From Castor canadensis (Eukaryota; Chordata; Mammalia; Rodentia; Castoridae), in assembly GCF_047511655.1 (NCBI RefSeq), contig NC_133386.1:130389866-130453865 (forward strand): DNA of 64,000 nt, given 5' to 3'. Position numbers and translations under genes: made by a program. The notes below the pieces were generated by a model that made no database searches, had not been told where the DNA came from, and worked only from the letters and a program-made list of their open reading frames with translations. Below, in pieces: positions 1-39,142 of the stretch. The stretch's first letter is position 1. Every line of letters starts with the position of its first letter.

Positions 1-120
1 ATTGGAACACAGAAGGGGAAATCATCGCTGGCAGGGAGGAAAATAAGACAGGATAAACAGAGGACCTTCCCACTTTAAGAGTCTGTTTTGTTTTGTTTTC
101 ACCTAGTTACAATCATACTT

Positions 121-425
121 CTGATATGTCAAGAATGCAGCTGAGACATCTGTGCTAGTTCTAATAGGTCAACAAATTCTTTGCTATTCCTGCCTTCAAG
201 AGGTGGAGTCTTGTTGCCCTCCCCTTGACTGTGGGCTGGACTTAGTAAGTAGCTTCTAACAAATGAAGCAGAAGTGATGGTGGGCTCCTTCAGACACTAG
301 ATCATGAAAAACAATGCAGCTTGCTCCTTGCTCACTCTTGGATCCCATGGCCAGCTGCCATGTCCTGAGGATATTCAGCAGCCCAGGAAAAGCCCATGTG
401 AATGGGAACTGAGGGATTAATCATA
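121..425 (+). mobile_element. Old MaLR-type (MLT1-like) LTR fragment
   Basis: The stretch with CCTTGACTGTGGGCTGGACT, GCAGAAGTGATGG, a TTGCTCACTCTTGG block and CCAGCTGCCATGTCCTGAG matches the pattern of an old mammalian MaLR-type LTR. Diverged and partial; family name is from memory. An ancient fossil. Confidence 0.4.
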
Positions 426-473
426 ATTGTAGGTTCAGATTCTAAAAAATATAAAAATTAAAAATAAAATCAT

Positions 474-620
474 TAGCCGGGGGTGGTGGTAACACATCTG
501 TAATCCCAACATTCCTGCTAAGACAGGAGGGTCATGAGATCGAGGCCAACCTGGACTACTTAGTGAGTTCTAGACCAACCTGGGCTGACACAGTGAGACC
601 CTGTCTCAAAATAAGAATAT
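474..620 (+). repeat. B1-like SINE with internal duplication
   Basis: Sense 7SL-derived SINE ending GAGACCCTGTCTCAAAATAA; the CCAACCTGGRCTR block occurs twice, so the element is longer than a plain B1. Confidence 0.7.
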
Positions 621-989
621 ATTAAATAAGTCAGTAAATAAATAAATAGAAGCAAGGTGCCCAGAACCCGCAGAACTGCTGCAGTCTGTGAGATCATCAA
701 AATCCAGATGCCCTTCTTTTGAGGGAGAAGCTCTTCAGTGATGAGGAGCACTTTCCAGTCATGAGCCATGGCCAGGAACTGGAGCAGAATGGATCAATTT
801 CTTGAAAGGAAAGAGGACATCACATGGTTTATGAAACACTTCACCAAATTGTTCCATCTGCTTAGACATCCCACTTTGATGACACTTTGAAACTGACATT
901 GGCCCTATCTGGCATATCTCCCCAATTCTATTCATTCTGAGTAGTGTACTGTGAAGGGAAAAGTGGGGACTTGGGAGTAGGAGAGCTTG

Positions 990-1345
990 GGGTTGGAAGC
1001 CTGTTTCAACAGATATTGAGTGACTATGTTATGCCAGCTGCTGGACCTGCTGCCACCACTACAGTAGTAAATAAAAACAAAGTCCCCGTTCTCAAGGAGT
1101 AAGCATTAGTGAGGGAACTAGATAATCACACAAACAAATGTGAAACTACACTCAGCTGGCAGGTGTACAGGGAAGGACAAGGGGAGGTCAGGAAGTTTCT
1201 GGGGGGAAGAGGTACTTGATCTGAAAGCTAAAAGATAGAGCTAATTTGCCTAAGGTGTGAAGGAAGAACATTCCAGATGTGTAAAGGTGCAGTGACAGGA
1301 GGGAATGGGCTTGTACCAGAGGGTGAAAGCAGGTCAGTGTAGCTA
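990..1345 (+). repeat. L2-like LINE 3' fragment
   Basis: Text such as TATTGAGTGACTATGTTATG, a 'CCCGTTCTCAAGGAGTAAG' block and 'GAAGAACATTCCAGATGTG' is typical of diverged L2 3' ends. Confidence 0.4.
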
Positions 1346-1829
1346 GAGTAGTGAAGAGGACAGGGTGAATGTGAGAGAGATCCAGGAGGCCAGCTAGACA
1401 GGACTCGGCAACAGCAGTTAAAGTGCTTCCAGCAGGAAGAACAGACAACCTGACCAACAGTGGCTTAAACACTTCATTGTGACATGTCTCCTCACATGGT
1501 AAATCTGGAAGTAGAAGGGATTAGCTCAGCAGCACAGGCACAGCAAGAGGCACTATTTCCTCACAAAGGAGTCCAGTTTCATGCCTCATGTTTTAGTCTA
1601 AAGTAGGAAGAATAAAGGACAAAATGCATGACAACTGTCTCTTTTTTGTTACTTACAACTCACAAAATAAAATTCTAGGTTATTGGTGGACAACATTGTC
1701 TTACACATACGTGAAACAGGCCAAAAATAAATAGCAACTTCACAGATTAAAAAAACAAAAATTTTTAGTCCTTTTCTTGGGGTTGGGGGCACGACTGGGG
1801 TTTAATTTTTTTTATTTATTATTTATTTA

Positions 1830-2025
1830 TTTGGCAGGACAAGGGTCTGAACTCACACTCAGTAGGCAGGTGTTCTACCACTTGAGCCATACCTCCAGTC
1901 TATTTTGCTCTGGTTATTTTGGAGATGGAGTCTTGCAAACTTTTTGCCCAGGCTGGCCTAAAACTTTCAATCCCCTGCCTTATTCTCATGAGTGTTGGGA
2001 TCAGAAAGTGACATTATAACTGGCT
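1830..2025 (-). repeat. B1-ID dimer SINE, antisense
   Basis: Antisense ID half (CTACCACTTGAGCCATACCT) followed by antisense B1 half (GCCCAGGCTGGCCTAAAAC). Confidence 0.8.
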
Positions 2026-2245
2026 ATCTTTAGTCTTTTTAACCATCTCATATAAATAAACTACTTATAAAACAGATAAGTACATATGCCCAAAAAGTTA
2101 CTGGATTTTTTTTTTTTTTTTTGCTTTTTGCATAAGGGTTTTGTTGTGGTGGTGGTTTTCTCTTTTTTCTCCTCTGAGATTATAATGAACATGGTTACAT
2201 CAGAAGTCAAATAAGAATTACAACAAAAAAATTCTCCAAAGATGG

Positions 2246-2449
2246 CCAGGCGCTGGTGACTCACGCCTATAATCTTAGCTACACAGGAGGCAGAGATCAA
2301 GAGGATAGTGGTTCGAAGCCAGCCTGGACAAATAGTTTGTGAGACCCTATCTTGGAAAAAAACCTTCACAAAATAGGGCCGGTGGAGTGGCTCAAGGTGT
2401 AAGCCCTGAGTTCAAACTCCAGTACCACAAAACAAAACAAAAAAGAATT
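2246..2449 (+). repeat. B1-ID dimer SINE (short-arm) inside PTMA pseudogene
   Basis: Sense dimer with the short ID arm (GCTCAAGGTGTAAGCCCTGA), flanked by imperfect direct repeats ATTCTCCAAAGATG / ATTCTTTAAAGATG. Confidence 0.85.
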
Positions 2450-2496
2450 CTTTAAAGATGGTTTGGTCATCTGATTTGATTAAAAATGGCTGACTG

Positions 2497-2700
2497 GCCA
2501 GATACTGGTGGCTCACCCCATAATCCTAGCAACTTGGGAGGTTGAGATCAGGAGGTCCAAGGTCAGCCTTGTCAAATAGTTTATGAGACCCTATCTCTAA
2601 AATAATCAGAGCAAAATGGAATGGCGGTGTGGCTCAAGTGGTAGAACACCGGCTTTGTAACCAGGAACCCCTGAGTTCAAACCCCAGTCCCACAAAAAAA
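2497..2700 (+). repeat. B1-ID dimer SINE inside PTMA pseudogene
   Basis: Sense dimer with a full ID arm (GTGGTAGAACACCGGCTTTG) and A-rich tail; second insertion in the PTMA 3' UTR. Confidence 0.85.
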
Positions 2701-3654
2701 GACTCACTCCAAACAATAGGTATAAAAATATAAAATGTAAACAAAAAATATAAATAAATAAATTGTCCTCTTAAAAACACTTTTCAGAAAAAAAGCAGGG
2801 CCTTGGAGGTTTTGGTTCTTTCCCCATCCCCCCCAGGTTGGAAATTCACATTAAAGTTTGGCTGGGTGGTGGAGAGCTCATGTTGTCTGCAGGATTTGCT
2901 GCCCATGGTAGGCAAGCGGGCCTCTCCATCCAAGGAGACTGTGTTTGAATTCTGAGGTGAGAAGTAGAGGCTGAATAGGTCACAGTGCCCCTCCCCACTT
3001 GAGTTCAGCTTTTCTTTTTTTGCTGTCTAGCTATCCTCATTGGTCTTCTGCTTCTCATCATCCTCACATCTTCTGCCACCATTTGCCATAACTACTCAGC
3101 CTGCTCATTCCTCTCCATCTTCTTCCTCTCCTCTTTCTTCCTCTACCTCCTTCTGCTCCCCATTTTCCTTATTAGTGTTCCCATTAGCAGGGTGTCCTTT
3201 CTATTCTCTGCCTCCTCCACAACTTCCATCTTCTAAGTCCTTGGTGGTGAACTCCATGCTGGTGCCCAGGGCCTCATCTGACATGGCAGAATATACCAGG
3301 GATCCCATGCAATGGATTTAAAAGAAAGTGAGAGATCAGGGACTCTGGTGATAAAGTTGCCTACAGTTTGCCATGGCAGAGGGGTTATGGAAATTCAGGA
3401 GCTGGATCCAGGAACAATGCAAAGATGGCTTTTCAGAGCAGCCAGTCATAACAACAGTTTGTTTAATCAGAAAAGGAAAAGCTTGCCAAGAAACTCCCTT
3501 GCAGATTTCTGCTTAAGTTTTACTATACTCACTGTCATCAGGCAATTCCTAGCTGCCAGGGAAGCTAGAAAATCAACTTTTCTAGACTCATTAAAAGAAA
3601 TGGAAGCAGGAGAAAGAGGTTGGGAATAAGGGTTGGGTTAGTCAATTCACAATG

Positions 3655-3770
3655 AGTAGTAGCAAGGTACAGCAGTACCTACCTGTAGTCCCAGCTACCC
3701 AGGAATCTGAGGAAGGAGGATTGCTTGAGTGCAGGAATTTGAAAATCAACGTGACATATTGAGTATCACA
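3655..3770 (+). repeat. Diverged 7SL-type SINE monomer
   Basis: Weak B1-like text: CCTGTAGTCCCAGCTACCCA then GGATTGCTTGAGTGCAGGA. Confidence 0.5.
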
Positions 3771-4093
3771 ATCAGCAGGTGCAGGGAGGAGGCAAACTGG
3801 GTGGTTGGTATCATTTTCTGAGTAGATGATACTGAAAGATCATGAGTTTGGTTTTAGATATATTGAGTTTGAGGCATGTGGTAAACTGAATAAAGGCCTC
3901 CAAACACATCCACATTCTAATCCCCAAAACCTATGAGTGTCACTTTATAAGCCAAAGGGACTTTGCACATGTGATTAAATTAAGGATCTTGAGGTAGAGA
4001 TTACTCTGTATTATACGGTAGACCCTAAATGTCCCAAGTGTCCTCATTAGAGGGAAGCAAAGGGAGATTTGATTAGAGAAAAGTGAGATTGTA

Positions 4094-4298
4094 CCAGGTG
4101 TCAGTTACTCAAACCTGTTCTCAGGAGGCAGAGATCAGGAGGATCACTGTTCAAAGCCAGCCTGGGCAAATAGCTTGAGAGACTCTAACTCGAAAATACC
4201 CACCACAAAAAAGGGGTGATGGAGAGGCTCAAGTGGTAGAGTGCCTGCCTAGCAAGCATGAGGTCTTGAGTTCGAACTCTAGTACCACCAAAAAAAGT
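4094..4298 (+). repeat. B1-ID dimer SINE in the LTR
   Basis: Sense dimer with full ID arm (GTGGTAGAGTGCCTGCCTAG); AGATTGT repeats on both sides. Confidence 0.85.
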
Positions 4299-4366
4299 TA
4301 GATTGTGTGGACAGAAAAAAGATGTTGGATTTTTGTGAGGGAGGGGTTACAGAATGCAGGCAAACC

Positions 4367-4540
4367 AGGTGTTGGTAGCTCACACCTGTAATCCTTGCTA
4401 CTCAGGAGGATCTCGGTTTGAAGCCAGCCCAGGCAAATAGTTCGAGAAACCCAATCTTGAAAAAACCCATCACAAAAAAGAGCTAATGGAGTGGCTCAAG
4501 GTGTAGGCCCTGAGTTCAAACCTAGTACTGGAAAAAACAA
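4367..4540 (+). repeat. B1-ID dimer SINE (short-arm) in the LTR
   Basis: Sense dimer with short arm GCTCAAGGTGTAGGCCCTGA; near-repeats AATGCAGGCAA / AATGCAGACAA flank it. Confidence 0.8.
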
Positions 4541-4744
4541 ATGCAGACAAGTTCTAATAGCCAAAAAAGATAAGATGGATTCTCCCCTCAGCCTCCAAAA
4601 GGAACCAACCCTAATGATACCCTGACTTTACCCAAGGTAGACTTTCTCTTAGTTCCACAGAACTAAGAGAATAAATTTGTGATGTCTTAAGCTACTGGCT
4701 TTGTAATAATTTGTTACAGCAGCAATAGGAAACTAATGCAAAGT

Positions 4745-4880
4745 GTTTATAGGCAAACCCCTGTAATTCCAGCACTTGTAAAGTTGAGGCAGGAACATTG
4801 CAAATTCCAGACCAGTCTGGGCTACATAGTGAGTTCCAGGCCAGTCTAGATTACCTATAGAGACCCTGTCTCAAAAAGAT
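4745..4880 (+). repeat. B1-like SINE with internal duplication
   Basis: Sense; CCAGTCTGGGCTACATAGTG followed by a second similar block and GAGACCCTGTCTCAAAAAG. Confidence 0.8.
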
Positions 4881-4918
4881 CTTAAATTAATAATAACAAC
4901 AATAATTTTTAAAGGTAA

Positions 4919-5000
4919 GAGGCTGAAGATGTAGCTCAGTGGTAGTGTGCTTAACTAGCAGGCATGATGCCCTGGGCTCAATTGCCAGCACTGCAAAAAT
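4919..5000 (+). repeat. ID-like SINE monomer
   Basis: GAAGATGTAGCTCAGTGGTA ... GGGCTCAATTGCCAGCACTG; tRNA-Ala-like A and B boxes, then an A-rich tail. Confidence 0.85.
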
Positions 5001-5010
5001 AAATAAATAT

Positions 5011-5100
5011 GGAGCTGGCTGAGTGGTTCATGTGGTAAAGTGCCTGCCTAGCTAGCGTGAGGCTCTGAGTTCAAACCCCAGTACTGCCAAAAAACAAAAC
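5011..5100 (+). repeat. ID-like SINE monomer
   Basis: GTGCCTGCCTAGCTAGCGTG ... GAGTTCAAACCCCAGTACTG and A-rich tail. Confidence 0.85.
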
Positions 5101-5344
5101 AAAAAACCAAAAGCAAATAAGAAAAACTTTTAAAAGCACCTACGAGATGTCAGGCAGGCAGTTGGAGATAAGGGTTTGGATATAAGACAAGAAGGGTAGG
5201 CTTGAGATACAAGTTTGAGCATCATATTTACGTGGGTGGCAGATGAAGCTGTGGGGGGTGCATAAACTCATAATAACATCTACTTGCTGTGCATCTTTCA
5301 GCAAGGTTTTTGACTTATCTGAAACAATTCCAAACACTTATATT

Positions 5345-5425
5345 TTTGATGATATGGGCGTTTGAACTCAGGACTTCAAGCTTGCTAGGCAGGTGCTCCA
5401 TCACTTGAAACACGCCTCCAGTCTC
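5345..5425 (-). repeat. ID-like SINE fragment, antisense
   Basis: GTTTGAACTCAGGACTTCAA ... CTAGGCAGGTGCTCCATCA is the ID arm read backwards. Confidence 0.75.
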
Positions 5426-5449
5426 TGAGCGCTTAATCTGTTGTGGCAT

Positions 5450-5600
5450 TAGGCAAGCAATTTGCATGCATTCTCTTAATTCTCACAACCACCTCATGAG
5501 GTAAAATTCATTTCTAACCCCTACTTGCAAAAAAGGAAGCTGAGGTTTAATTTGTCCAAGACCACCCGATGCACAGCAGAGACAAGACTAATTCCATTGC
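5450..5600 (-). repeat. MIR element, antisense
   Basis: TTAATTCTCACAACCACCTC then GGAAGCTGAGGTTTAATTTG match the antisense MIR core. Confidence 0.6.
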
Positions 5601-5639
5601 TTGTGCCTCCACCCTTGCATCAGCAGCCCCGACGCCATC

Positions 5640-5868
5640 TCTATTAGTTCAGTGCTTCCAGGAACAGAGGAACGGCCCCAATCGCGCAGGGGACAAGCGG
5701 TGGGGAGACCGCTACAGGATGTTTAAAAGCCTTGCGCTCCCGCCTCCTGCCCGCTGGGCGGCCTGGCGCATGCGCGCACCCCCTGGGCACCGCCTCGAAG
5801 GTCCTTCCGCGCATGCGCGGGAGCCCGGATGTGGATCATCTTGGTTCAAAGTGAGCGGGGCTGCGGTA
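5640..5868 (+). promoter_or_regulatory. ALG8: ALG8 CpG promoter with two NRF1-like sites
   Basis: GC- and CpG-rich DNA without a TATA box lies immediately before the ALG8 start, in sharp contrast to the AT-rich flanks. Two palindromic GCGCATGCGC cores (5765-5776 and 5808-5819), 43 bp apart, match the NRF1 consensus. The initiator context TAATGGCGGT around the start codon also resembles a YY1 site. The CpG richness continues into the 5' part of intron 1. The exact transcription start cannot be read from sequence. Confidence 0.75.
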
Positions 5869-34340
<28,472 letters not shown>

Positions 34341-34740
34341 ATAAAGGAGCTGCTTGGATGTAGGCCAAGCAATTATTTCATGGGAAATTAATCAGAATTT
34401 GAAGAAAGTTGCCGGTGGCATGAGCCATTCATTTCAATAGATCTGTTCAGAGGACCATTCTTCCACACTTGGCCTTGCCCAGCCTAGCAACCTGATCGTT
34501 ACCATGGTGAGAAGCCACTTACCATCTGTAAGCAGTGAAATGTGTCTGAAAAACCTCTCATCTTCCCCTGTTAAAATTGCCTGAGATCATTCAGACTGCT
34601 GTGCTTAGTGAAGGCAAAGAGGGAGTCTCATTAACAGCATAATTATTTGTAGCCTGTACTGACCATCCTCAGGCTAGAAAGTATAATTAGACTCTTAAAC
34701 CAAGGGAAGTATAAATAAAATACTGTTTTGTATTTTTGCA
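34341..34740 (+). terminator. ALG8: ALG8 3' UTR and polyadenylation signal
   Basis: About 375 nt of non-repetitive DNA after the stop leads to AATAAA at 34714-34719, followed by T/GT-rich DNA suited to cleavage factors. A second AATAAA at 34340-34345 overlaps the stop codon and could give a minimal 3' UTR. Which is used cannot be decided here. Confidence 0.6.
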
Positions 34741-35461
34741 CAATGTATTTTTGGGTCATTACCAGCTCCTGCATTTTCCCATTGGCGTGTACACAAGCAG
34801 ATGGTATTCTGTCCCCATTCTGTACTTCTGTACGCTTTGTTCCAGGAGGGTTCTTTGTTGTTGTTGTCTTTCCCCATTGAAATTATGCAATGATAACACT
34901 CAACAAAGCCAGGGGAAATATTTAATGTACTGCTTTGGCCTGGCAGTAGAGACTTCCAACCAACTCTTATATTTGAGCTAAGGACATCTTATACAGCAAG
35001 CACTGCAGTTTTGAGAAGGCTCCACTGAAACCTTTTCTCATGTGAATGAACAGAAGTGGTTTTTGCCGACTTGTGTTCTCTCCTTCCTTGAGAGCACTTC
35101 ATACGTGCTTTTTGCCCAGGACCTCAGTTTGTGTAATACCTGCTGCACATTCATATGCAGCCAGCACATGTCCAGTCAGCACTGGAACTCTCACCCATTT
35201 TATTTGCTTGTTATTCCCTAAGATCAGAGAAGGCTCAAGGTCAGTGGCATTCTGGGATGCTCACTAGATACCCCATCTCCTAAAGCCACTGTATCTCCCC
35301 AGTCATCTTTTGAGTCTGTTATTACAGGGATTTTGCCAAAGGGAGAGGGATGCATGCCTCCTCCAACCCCTCAAGTCTTTCCTACATTCTGTGTTCAGGC
35401 CCCAGCACCTCACACACAAAAAAGAGATGCGACCTAAGTGCTGCTATGACTGTCAATATAA

Positions 35462-35630
35462 AGGTAGCACAGCATAGTGATACAAATAGGGCCCTGGAGT
35501 CACACAGCCTGGTTTAGAAACCCTGCCTTCACTTTACCTCAGTGTCCTTATTTCTTAAATGATTGCATAAAAGTTTTAGCATACTGCCTGAAACATTTTA
35601 AGTGTTCCGTATGTATCAGTTGCTGTTTAT
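35462..35630 (+). repeat. MIR element
   Basis: TAGCACAGCATAGTGATACA, CCCTGGAGTCACACAGCCTG and TTTACCTCAGTGTCCTTATT. Confidence 0.65.
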
Positions 35631-36607
35631 TTGAATCATCTCATCCCCCTCGCTGTTCTCTCCCTTCCGCAGAATTGAGTACCCCCACCACATGCTCCCA
35701 TGTGCCACAGGTCTGTTACCACAAACAGCTGTACTTGAATGTGCTTGTTTACCTGTTTTCCTTGGAGACCACACTTGATAGTCCTGGTTTTTGGCACGGT
35801 TGAGTAAATTAAGCACATACACAGACTGTGAATTTAAACCCAAAAACAAGCACTAATACAATGGACCCACTGTAGTTCCTCATGTTCTTGGCAGTTGTTA
35901 TACAACTTTCTTTAAAAAAAAAAAAAAAAAAAGATTAATTTAGATGCATCTCAACAAGGCCAAATTTGTGCTTTGCAGGTTGTTACTGTTAAAGTAATGA
36001 TGGCAGAACTGGAAGAGCTCTTCTGATGCAGCAATTTCCAGAATGCTCTGCAGAGCCCTGGAAGTTTTTCAGTTTCTTCACAAACTCTGGGTTGTCCCAC
36101 CTAACATCAAAGCAAATACTGGCTGGAGCCCAGACTTCTGCCTACCACCAACTATTCTTTTCCAAGCACTTTACTTTGTATTTGTTTTTAAATTTGCAGT
36201 AATGTGGGTGGTTTTCAACAAATTTCTAGATTTTGGAAGTTACTAAATAAATGGAAATGTTGTTTCAAAATAGTTTGAATCTATAAGCAGTCAAGAACAA
36301 GATACGATTACTATCAACATTTAAGCAAGGTATATGAACAACTAATTTCTTGCCTACTGTTGGATGTATATGCAGTGTACCAAAATTTAAAAAGATAAAA
36401 AGACTGGGTGGGACATGGTGTTCTTGTTTACTGTATCTTTCCCCAAGAATATAGACCCAGAGCTGGGTGGGAGCCACTAGGAAGATGTGTTCTTTCTAGT
36501 CCAACACTGGTGTGGTTTTCCTTGTTAATGACTTCCACCTGAAAACTGTGGAAAGTATACTTCAGTATCACAGAGAATTGGTCCCTTTGTAGTCCATGCA
36601 ACTCCCT

Positions 36608-36808
36608 TTTTTTTTTTTTTTTTTTTTTTGGTGGTACTGGGGTTTGAACTCAGGGCCTACATCTTGAGCCACTTCACCAGCCCTTCTTTTGTGTGTATAT
36701 GATGGGTTTTTTAGAGATAGGGTCTTGAGAACTGTTTTCCCCAGGGTGGCTTTGAACTCTGCCTCCTGAGTAGCTAGAATTACAGGCATGAGCCACCAGC
36801 ACCCTGCT
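36608..36808 (-). repeat. B1-ID dimer SINE (short-arm), antisense
   Basis: Long poly(T), GAACTCAGGGCCTACATCTT, B1 arm ending GAGCCACCAGCACCCTGCTT. Confidence 0.9.
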
Positions 36809-37589
36809 TCCATGTAGCTTCTGTGTGCAGTTAATGGGAAAAAAAATTCCATTCAAATAGGACGTTTCAAAAAGGTGTTTCGTTCTTCAGTACTTTGATG
36901 AAATTACACCTGTAGCATGACCGTGATTAGAAAAAACTCTTTTGACCCATTCATCCCTTTTCGATCCAAAGAAATAGGCTGAGAGAAGAATAATTTTATA
37001 AACCTCAAAAATTTGAATCAATATAGCCATTAGTGTCTCACAATGAAATCCCATACTCAGCACTCCCATTTTAGAGAAAGGCCAATAATGGTACTGATTT
37101 TTTTTTCAAATTCAGGAGTCAGAAATATAAACAGTATGCTTATACATATACAACAATTGAAAAGAGCAGAACCTGTCTTTTCTTCTGTATATACTTCTAT
37201 ACAGTGCTCTGAAAAAACAGACAAAACAATCACAGACTCCTAGAAAGGCTCCAGAAGAGCCCTCAGCAGTTTTATTTTTTAGAGTTTTCCTAACTACAGA
37301 TAGTGATGAAGTGGTGCAGGGGTGTTCACCACTTCATAAAGCCCCGCCCACATGTGTAGCTGTGGCCCTGAGGAGTGAACCCAGGCCTCGTGCATGCTGC
37401 ATCTCCATCTGTTATGGTATCCTTCATGCTGAATTAATATTTTTCATCTCTGACCTTCACCTGTTGATTTACATAATGAGGTTCTACTCCCATTTATATG
37501 AGTGCCCTTCAGGAGTGATATGCCAAGGGAAAGATCCCGTATTGTGCCCATTTCTGTTGAGTGTCTACTATGTGCTAGGTATTACCTCC

Positions 37590-37900
37590 TTTTTAATAGT
37601 TTTATTATTTTTTTAGTTAGCATACATTAATGAGGGGGTTTCGTTGTGATAGTTACATACATATATACAGTGTACTTTGAACAAGTTCACCCCTCCTTTA
37701 CATTCCCAATTCTCCCGTTCCTGCTCTCCCCTTTTCTAACAGTGTTTGGTGGGTTTCATTATGCTGTCTTCATAGATGCATAGATAGAAACATAGATAGA
37801 TACATAGATATCATACTTCAATCCTCTTCACTCCTCAATATCCTTTTCCCTCCCCCCCTCCCTTGATTACCTTCCACCATTATCTCTTTTAATCCTTCCT
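37590..37900 (-). mobile_element. L1 3' end, antisense
   Basis: TTAATGAGGGGGTTTCGTTG, TGTACTTTGAACAAGTTCAC and pyrimidine-rich DNA with an AGATAG-rich patch match the antisense 3' UTR of rodent L1s. Confidence 0.65.
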
Positions 37901-37914
37901 AAAACTGCAGATGA

Positions 37915-38050
37915 AATTCACTCATTATTGCTTCAAAAATATTTCCAATTAGGCATTGTGGTAGGTGTTAGAGATCAAAAAATGAACAAGACATATTCCT
38001 GTCCACAAGGAACTTTAAGTTCAAGTGGCTGGAAAGTCATAAAAGCCAGG
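37915..38050 (+). repeat. L2-like LINE fragment
   Basis: AGGCATTGTGGTAGGTGTTA and CCTGTCCACAAGGAACTTTA follow the L2 3' pattern. Confidence 0.4.
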
Positions 38051-38087
38051 AATAAAGGTATAAATTAAAGAAACAGGCAGGACCTGA

Positions 38088-38326
38088 ACTGAGCACTGGT
38101 GGCTCACACCAGTAATCCTAGCTACCTGGGAGGCAGAGATTGGGAGAATTGCAGTTCAAGGGACGCCTGGGCAAAAAGTTCAAAAGATTCCATCTCAACC
38201 AATAGCAGGGCATAGTCATGTATGCCTGTCATTCCAGCTACTGCAGGAAGCATAAAAGAGGAGAATTGTGATCGAGGCTGCCCCAGGCAAAAAGATCAGG
38301 ACACCCTATCTGGAAAATACCCAACA
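38088..38326 (+). repeat. B1-B1-ID trimer SINE, copy 2, 3' part missing
   Basis: First B1 arm (CACTGGTGGCTCACACCAGT), linker CTCAACCAAT, second arm (CATAGTCATGTATGCCTGTC). The ID arm is absent; a dimer SINE follows at once. Confidence 0.75.
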
Positions 38327-38327
38327 T

Positions 38328-38548
38328 AGCCAGGTGCCAGTAGCTCATGCCTGTAATCCTAGTTACTCAGGAGGCAGAGATCCAGGGGAATCATGGTTTG
38401 AAGCCAGCCCTGGCCAAATCGTTTACAAGGCCCTATCTCAAAAAAATCCATCACACACACAAAAAAAACGCTGGTGGAGTGGCTCAAGTGGTAGAGTAGC
38501 TGCCTAGCAAGCGTGAAGCCTAATTCAACCGCCAATACCACAAAAATA
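38328..38548 (+). repeat. B1-ID dimer SINE
   Basis: AGCCAGGTGCCAGTAGCTCA ... GTGGTAGAGTAGCTGCCTAG, full ID arm. Confidence 0.85.
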
Positions 38549-38684
38549 GTAGGCAAGACCCAAATCATGCAGTGTCTTTTTAGGTCATTTTAGTAGGCTT
38601 TATTTTATTCTAAATCAAATGGTTCCCAAAAGGGTTTTAAATTTTCTGAGTTAGTTTCATGTATGAGGAGCAAATTCAAAACAT

Positions 38685-38812
38685 GACCAACTGGGTACTG
38701 GTGGCTCACACTTGTAATCCTAGCTATTTGGGAGGCTGAGATCAGTTGGAGGCCAGCCTAGACAAATAGTTTGAGAGACCCCATCTCCAAAATAACCAGA
38801 GGAAAAGGGACA
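38685..38812 (+). repeat. B1 arm of a dimer SINE
   Basis: ACTGGGTACTGGTGGCTCAC ... AATAGTTTGAGAGACCCCAT; no ID arm. Confidence 0.75.
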
Positions 38813-38814
38813 GA

Positions 38815-39010
38815 TACCACCTCAAGCTGTGGTCTCGAGATCTCAAGGTTTGGGGAACTATCTGCCTCCACAATCACGTGGTTGCTGGCAGAATTCAGTT
38901 CTTCCTGGGTTGTAGGACTGATGTTCTCAGTTTCTTGCTGGCTGTTGGTTGGATTTTTCGCCTTTAGGCCTCTCCATAGGGTAGTCACAACATAGCAACC
39001 AGCTGAAACC
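38815..39010 (-). mobile_element. Old MaLR-type LTR fragment, antisense
   Basis: GTTTCTTGCTGGCTGTTGGT and GGCCTCTCCATAGGGTAGTC match the same old LTR class as 121-425, opposite strand. Diverged ancient fossil, partial. Confidence 0.4.
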
Positions 39011-39047
39011 AGTAAGGGAAAGAGTCTGCTGGCAAGATAAATGTTAT

Positions 39048-39142
39048 GACTGGGGCATAGTTCAAGTGATGTAGAATTTGTCTAGCATGTACGAGGCCCT
39101 GGCTTCAATCCCCAGTACTGAAGAGGAAAAAAAAAAAAAAGA
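39048..39142 (+). repeat. ID-like SINE monomer
   Basis: GCATAGTTCAAGTGATGTAG ... GGCTTCAATCCCCAGTACTG, A-rich tail. Confidence 0.75.

Larger units (their letters stand above)
2107..3300 (-). pseudogene. PTMA: PTMA (prothymosin alpha) processed pseudogene
   Basis: Intronless minus-strand copy of the prothymosin-alpha mRNA. The coding part runs from ATG at 3284-3282 to TAG at 3029-3027. It starts MSDEALGTSMEFTTKDL, then shifts frame; in the next frame EVVEEAEN and NTNKENGEQKEVEEE are clear, and the end reads EKQKTNEDS. The acidic stretch is shorter than in the parent (258 versus about 333 nt). The 3' UTR follows closely (for example CACTGTGACCTATTCAGCC and CCAAGGCCCTGCTTTTTTTC) and ends at ATGTTCATTATAATCTCAGA with a poly(A) tract at 2107-2122. 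Two SINEs are inserted in the UTR (2246-2449 and 2497-2700). The 5' limit and target duplication are unclear. It is not expected to be functional. Confidence 0.88.
3877..4740 (+). mobile_element. MaLR-type LTR with two nested SINEs
   Basis: Solo LTR bounded by TG...CA, beginning TGTGGTAAACTGAATAAAGG and ending GCAATAGGAAACTAATGCA. Text such as GGGACTTTGCACATGTGATT and GATTCTCCCCTCAGCCTCC marks an old MLT1-like family. Two SINEs (about 4094-4298 and 4367-4540) have inserted; without them it is about 485 bp. Ancient, diverged fossil. Confidence 0.65.
1..5639. other. Intergenic DNA upstream of ALG8
   Basis: No functional gene recognised. It holds old LTR pieces (about 121-425 and 3877-4740), an L2-like stretch, the PTMA pseudogene, a MIR and about ten SINE units listed separately. 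About 620-980 and 1350-1740 show nothing I can assign. Confidence 0.6.

Noticed and set aside
3040-3321. Plus-strand frame with Ser/Pro-rich product
   Set aside because: It is the antisense of the purine-rich PTMA pseudogene.
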